Below are positions 59,772-64,000 of a stretch of 64,000 nucleotides of DNA, one piece after another. The notes under the pieces were generated by a model. The model saw only the letters and a list, made by a program, of their open reading frames with translations, ran no database searches and was not told the DNA's origin. Source of the DNA: Sambucus nigra (lineage: Eukaryota > Streptophyta > Magnoliopsida > Dipsacales > Adoxaceae); NCBI GenBank assembly GCA_949130495.1, contig OX422222.1, forward strand, positions 272,852,109-272,916,108, given 5' to 3'. Both the position numbers and the translations under genes were made by a program. Numbering within the stretch: the first letter of the stretch is position 1; each line of letters starts with the position of its first letter.

Positions 59772-60862
59772 TGTCACGATCCCACACAGACTATATGTGT
59801 TGAAGTTTATTAACGGCGTGGCGACAAAGCTTCAAGGAAATATTTGTGTCGAAGGTTTAATTGGTTCAATTTTTTTCGTCTTCAAATCAAATTGCATTCC
59901 GAGATCACTCAAGTATGAATGCATAATTGTAATAGAATTCATTATTTCTTTTAAAATGTTTAAGGATGTTATTTTGTTAAGAAAATGTTTTTAAAGTGTT
60001 TGAAATGGTTAATAATTCATTTTAATCTGATAAGGATGGATTAGAGTTGTGTTTTATTGGCACTCTAATGCACTTGTCGTTCAAACGACCTGACAGGTCA
60101 TTCGAGCGAGATTTCTATCTCATTCGAGCAACATGTCTGTTTTTCTTGAACGAGCCATCGACTTAAGGAAAATATATAATGGCGTTTTCCAATCAAAATT
60201 TGTAAGTGTGCATTCTGAAAAAATACTTTACGAACCAGAACGTTTATGTACATTGTTTTCTAAGGTTTTCCAAAGCTAAACACATCCTTATAGTTTACAA
60301 GATCCGAGTTTTCATTATTATATGCAATAGTGATCATGTTTGCATCAAGAAGAAGGTTTGCTCTGAAGAACATTGCTGGATTTTGTGGTGGAGAAGCCGA
60401 AGATCCGTGTTCAACATCGTAGACATTACAAGCCATATCGATGGACACCGAGACATACATGGACGCATATGTTGTGGACATGTATTGTGGAAGAAGGACT
60501 TTCTACGTGGTCCCTATGAGAGGAGTGGTTGAAGATAAAAAGAGTGTAAAGTCTCGTGGGAATTGAATCACTTGTGTATGTTCCTTATAAATCCGCATGC
60601 ATAATGATTGTTTGGCTTGGGACGTCCGATGTTTTTCCTGTCGTGGTTTCCTCATACTTCTAGTGTTGTGAGAATTTCTTCCTTACTTTACTTGCTTTAA
60701 TCACTAGATGTATGTTTAGGATAAATCAAGATAAAATTTGGTTTATGTTAAAATTATTTCATAATTTGGTGCACATAAAAATTGAAAAAGTTTTTTTTTT
60801 TCAAAAAGAGAAAGTGTTTCATCATCCTTAAAGAAAAGTTTATTTGAGCGAATCGACCTACA
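59772..60862 (+). repeat. 5' LTR of copia-like element H
   Basis: It runs from TGTCACGATCC to GACCTACA, three bases before an iMet PBS. It contains CATTCGAGCGAGA-type repeats (60080-60150). The start is chosen by motif; the second LTR is outside the window, so the TSD (candidate TTTAT, 59767-59771) is untested. The 108-codon ORF at 60206-60532 is not supported. Confidence 0.65.
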
Positions 60863-60865
60863 AAT

Positions 60866-60877
60866 TGGTATCAGAGC
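60866..60877 (+). other. iMet primer binding site of H
   Basis: TGGTATCAGAGC is an exact match to the initiator-Met primer site, three bases after the LTR end. Confidence 0.92.
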
Positions 60878-60922
60878 TAGAAACACATTTTTATTTTGTT
60901 TGATCCCTTTTAACTTTTAAGG

Positions 60923-62760
60923 ATGAATTTGAGTGGTTTTGAAAGTGTTCGTGCTCCAAATTTTTATGTCACCAATTATGCTTATTGAAAAATGCGAATG
61001 AGAAGTACATTAAAATCGCTTGATGAGCATGAGTGGTTAGAAGTTAAAAAGGGTTGGTCTCCACCAGTCACACTAGAGAGTGAGGACACTAGTTTGAAAC
61101 CCGTTGAGTCATGGACCGAAGTTGAACATAGGATTGCAATTTACAACTCTAAGGGTTTGCATGTTATTTCCTCACATGTCACACCAGAAGAGTATAATAG
61201 GATTATGACTTGTGAAACTTCAAAAGAGGCTTCAGATACAGTTGCACTCACTCACGAGGGCACTAGCACAGTTCGAGCTTCTAAGTTGCAAAATCTCACT
61301 ATAGAGCTTGAGACGATTACGATGTAAAAGAGTGAGACGTTTGATGACTTCTACACTAGGTTGTCCACTATTGTCAATGCGTCCTTTAACCCAAGTGAGA
61401 AGATACCCGATAAATGAGTCGTAAAGAAAATTTTGAGAACGTTATTGAGTAGGTTTGATGTAAAATTGACCATTTTAAACTCCTTAGGTATGATTGAGTC
61501 TTCCAAATGAGAAGAGATTGTAGGTGACCTACAAACCTATGAACTCAGTGTGTTTACCTCCAAGAAACTACCAAATAAAGAAAAGGGCATTTCTTTGAAA
61601 ACTAGAAGGAGGAGACTAAAGTTTTGGATGACAATTTTGATTCCGATTCTGATTTTGAGGATGTCTCCTAGTGTGCTAAAAAGTTCAAAAAAATTCTTAA
61701 GTTTCAAAAGCAATCAAAAGATACCCAAAAGTTTGAGAAATTCAAGAACAACAAGGTAGAGTCCACCCCTAAAGATAAGAGTGAGAAAATTAATAGGGTT
61801 GAGTCAGATAGATGTTTTGGTTGTGAGGGGTATGGTTACAAAGTTATCGAGTGTCCCACTAGGCTTAAAAAAGAGGGCAAGAAACTAATAACATATAGTG
61901 CGTCTTTAAGTGATAGTGATTCGAAAGATGGAGAGAGTTCCCTTAATAAGAGAAAGTGTGTTTCTTTCTTGGCATGTCGTGTGAGCGACGATGATAAATC
62001 TTCCTATAAAGATTCTCATGTGCATGACACTTCTGAGGTCATTGAGAGTGCATCCCGAGTGTGTGAGGTTGATAAGAGTGATGAGGAGGAGATCGATGTG
62101 AAAGAGTTAAAAGTTGAGTTTAATGATTTGTATGCTGAAGCAGTGAAGGTGAAAAGGCAAACTATAAATTGCAAGCTAGGTTGAATGAGCGTGCCCTAGA
62201 AAATAACGATGTTTTGATTGAGGATCTTAGGGCATGAGAGAGAAAGCTTATGGATAATATAGAATATGTGGAGAAAGAGAGACATAGGCTTCGTGGTTCG
62301 ATGGAGGCATTGAAAAAAGAGGTGCTTGAGTTAAGGAGTCTAGCCATGTGCTTGAGTCTAGTATTAATGAGTTAGAGGAGAAGTGAAAGACTCGAACAAG
62401 GTTAAGTTTGACTTCGAATCTAGGTCGAAAAAGTTGGATAGGATGTTAGGCACCGTCCAAGCCAAGAGAGATAGGTTTGGTATAGGCTACGATGATAGTG
62501 TTTCCATTTCCAAAGCCAATATAAATCATGTGAGAGAGCCCACTAGGAACGTGAGGAGAGGTTGACACTTTGGTAAGCATTCCCTCCGTGTTTGCACTTC
62601 TTCTCATTGCGGTAGGAAATGTCACCTTAGACTTTTTTTCTATAACCTTAGGAATGCTCCTAGAAAGTTTAAGAATAAAGTCCTAAAACCTCCATGCATT
62701 ATGTCACACCTACTTTGGTTAGGAAAACGGATTTAGTGGCTTTAGGACTAAAACTTCATG
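60923..62760 (+). pseudogene. Copia-type Gag of H with two zinc-knuckle remnants
   Basis: ATG 60923 starts FESVRAPNFYVTNYAY, then a stop at 60986-60988 where the family has tryptophan. In the same frame follow MRSTLKSLDEHEWLEVKKGW, HVTPEEYNRIMTCETSKEA and THEGTSTVRASKLQNL, then stops at 61325 and near 61416. After frame changes come FDDFYTRLSTIVNASF, KILRTLLSRFD, a basic zone, a degraded knuckle C-F-G-C-x9-C (about 61815; histidine lost), an acidic/coiled-coil region (61960-62560) and a second knuckle remnant S-S-H-C-G-R-K-C-H (about 62605). No protease motif follows. Gag core similarity is strong. Confidence 0.85.
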
Positions 62761-64000
62761 GTTCTCACTTGGTTGCACTTGATTCTTCCCATGCTAGTTT
62801 TAATGGATGATTGCATTACCATGTTTTCCATACGCTAGTCTTTTCATCTTGATTTATATTTTGCTAGTGTCATGATATGTGTATCATTTTGTATTATACT
62901 TTTCATTTATTGAGTGTTATTTCAAAAGTACTGAAAGATTTTATTTTTGATAAAAAGTTTTGAAAAATACAAAAAGATTTTGGTTTAAATATTTTTGAGA
63001 AAATTTCAAAAAAAAATTCCTTTTATTTGAGTCAAAATAAGCTGAAAACCAAAAAATATTTTCGAATTGTTTTTTTGTCATGACTTTACATGTTTAATGT
63101 GGCATATTGGTATGCTTGGACCCCCTTCCTTCCATTATCCACGTGGCTAGGAAATTTGTTCATAACTACTGATGCTTAGAATGATCTTAACCATAATTTA
63201 TATGGGGTTGTTTCGAAGTTGATATGCTTTATGATTCGACTTTGTTTATATGCCATAATTGCACACATGCGTGAATTTATATGGATGCTTGACTACTCTT
63301 GCATATTTGAGGTTGGTGAGACATTTTTATCTCAATTTTGTCATCTATGCGAAAGTAAACATAATTAGGAGGTGTGCATGTAAGAATCTTTTATCGCGAG
63401 GATTATAATTGAAAAAATAATGAGTATTCACCGGAAAGGGCTGCGAGAGTGTACGATTGACTCGTCGTGACAACCACAATTTAAAAGAGCCTGAAAAAAA
63501 TTAAAAGGCAGTAAAAAGAATTATATGTCAAAAATGGGCCAAATTAGTTTATGCTCATTCAAAAGAAAAATATGATATATATTGAGGGAGTTTGTATGGA
63601 TAAAAATTAAACAAATTTACAAAAAGAGCCCTAACTTTGAAAATCGTATCATGATGCTATTATTCGTAGAATCGTAAAAATTATGGATTTGTGTGCATAA
63701 TGTTTGTTTAGTTCATTAAGCTCACACTTTAATTGTCACATTTGTCTAAAATAAAGTGTAATGATTTATAGCTATCAATTATAGCTTCTTGATCATTACG
63801 ATGTGTTGGAATTGTGATTCATTTATTGTGATTCATTCACATACATTCCATGTTCATGTTTGGGCACATCGATATTGTGTTATCATGTAACTCATATTGG
63901 TTTTGTGTATTTTGTTTACTGTTTTATAGTTTTCTGCCCCTTCCAGTCAGTTTTTTCATGAAGTGTTTTCACTCGAAAAAACTGTATGATTTCCTGCACT
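62761..64000 (+). other. Post-gag non-coding region of H
   Basis: This is AT-rich DNA with a stop in nearly every frame. It includes GGGCTGCGAGAGTGTACGA (about 63439). No protease, integrase or RT is seen in these 1.2 kb. This may be a gag-only element, or pol may have been deleted. Confidence 0.5.

Noticed and set aside
60206..60532. 108-codon ORF in the LTR of H
   Set aside because: It is inside U3/R of an LTR, overlaps an opposite ORF, and shows no similarity.

Overview
This window looks like gene-free, transposon-saturated nuclear DNA from a flowering plant, most likely a eudicot with a large genome. The evidence is plant-type Ty3/gypsy (Tat-like and chromovirus-like) and Ty1/copia LTR retrotransposons, iMet and TGGCGACT-type primer binding sites, a CACTA DNA transposon and a plant-like CULLIN-3 fragment. 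I found no intact host gene, rRNA gene, tRNA gene or CRISPR array. Everything below was read by eye; element boundaries rest on terminal TG..CA motifs, target-site duplications (TSDs), PBS/PPT positions and conceptual translation.

Layout. Positions 1-3041 are the right part of an LTR with tandem repeats, followed by a Tat-type primer site. From about 3.3 to 52.25 kb lies the skeleton of one old minus-strand Tat-like Ty3/gypsy element ('A'): reverse transcriptase at 52.25-51.3 kb, RNase H and integrase N-terminus at 17.45-16.2 kb, integrase core and C-terminus at 6.8-6.1 kb, 3' repeats at 3.9-3.3 kb. It was split by three insertions: a solo LTR (3883-6056), a chromovirus with 2.9-kb LTRs (6831-16223) and a CACTA-type transposon (17459-51313).

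The CACTA element carries a TNP1/Ptta-like remnant and an intronless-looking piece of a CULLIN-3 gene. That CUL3 piece was cut by LTR element 'D' (21050-49291, TSD ATTAT). D contains a 55-bp tandem array, a Mutator-like MITE with a 10-bp TSD and a young, nearly intact copia element 'K' (26369-32693, TSD GTATG). D's right LTR was in turn hit by 'E' (33996-48999), and E was hit by 'F' (37792-47180, TSD ATAAT), a non-coding element with 3.6-kb LTRs around a 2.2-kb interior. The order of insertion is therefore A > CACTA > D > E > F.

From 52.25 kb rightwards: a copia gag remnant ('J') split by a 2.8-kb solo LTR ('G'); a second, internally deleted copy of the Tat family ('B', 56-59.8 kb) with an opposite-strand coding remnant; and the 5' part of copia-like element 'H' (LTR 59772-60862, PBS, broken gag), which runs off the window.

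No genes work together here in a pathway. The interest lies in the nesting record, the captured CUL3 fragment, the promoterless 5' LTR and odd primer region of K, and repeated hairpin modules in the long LTRs.
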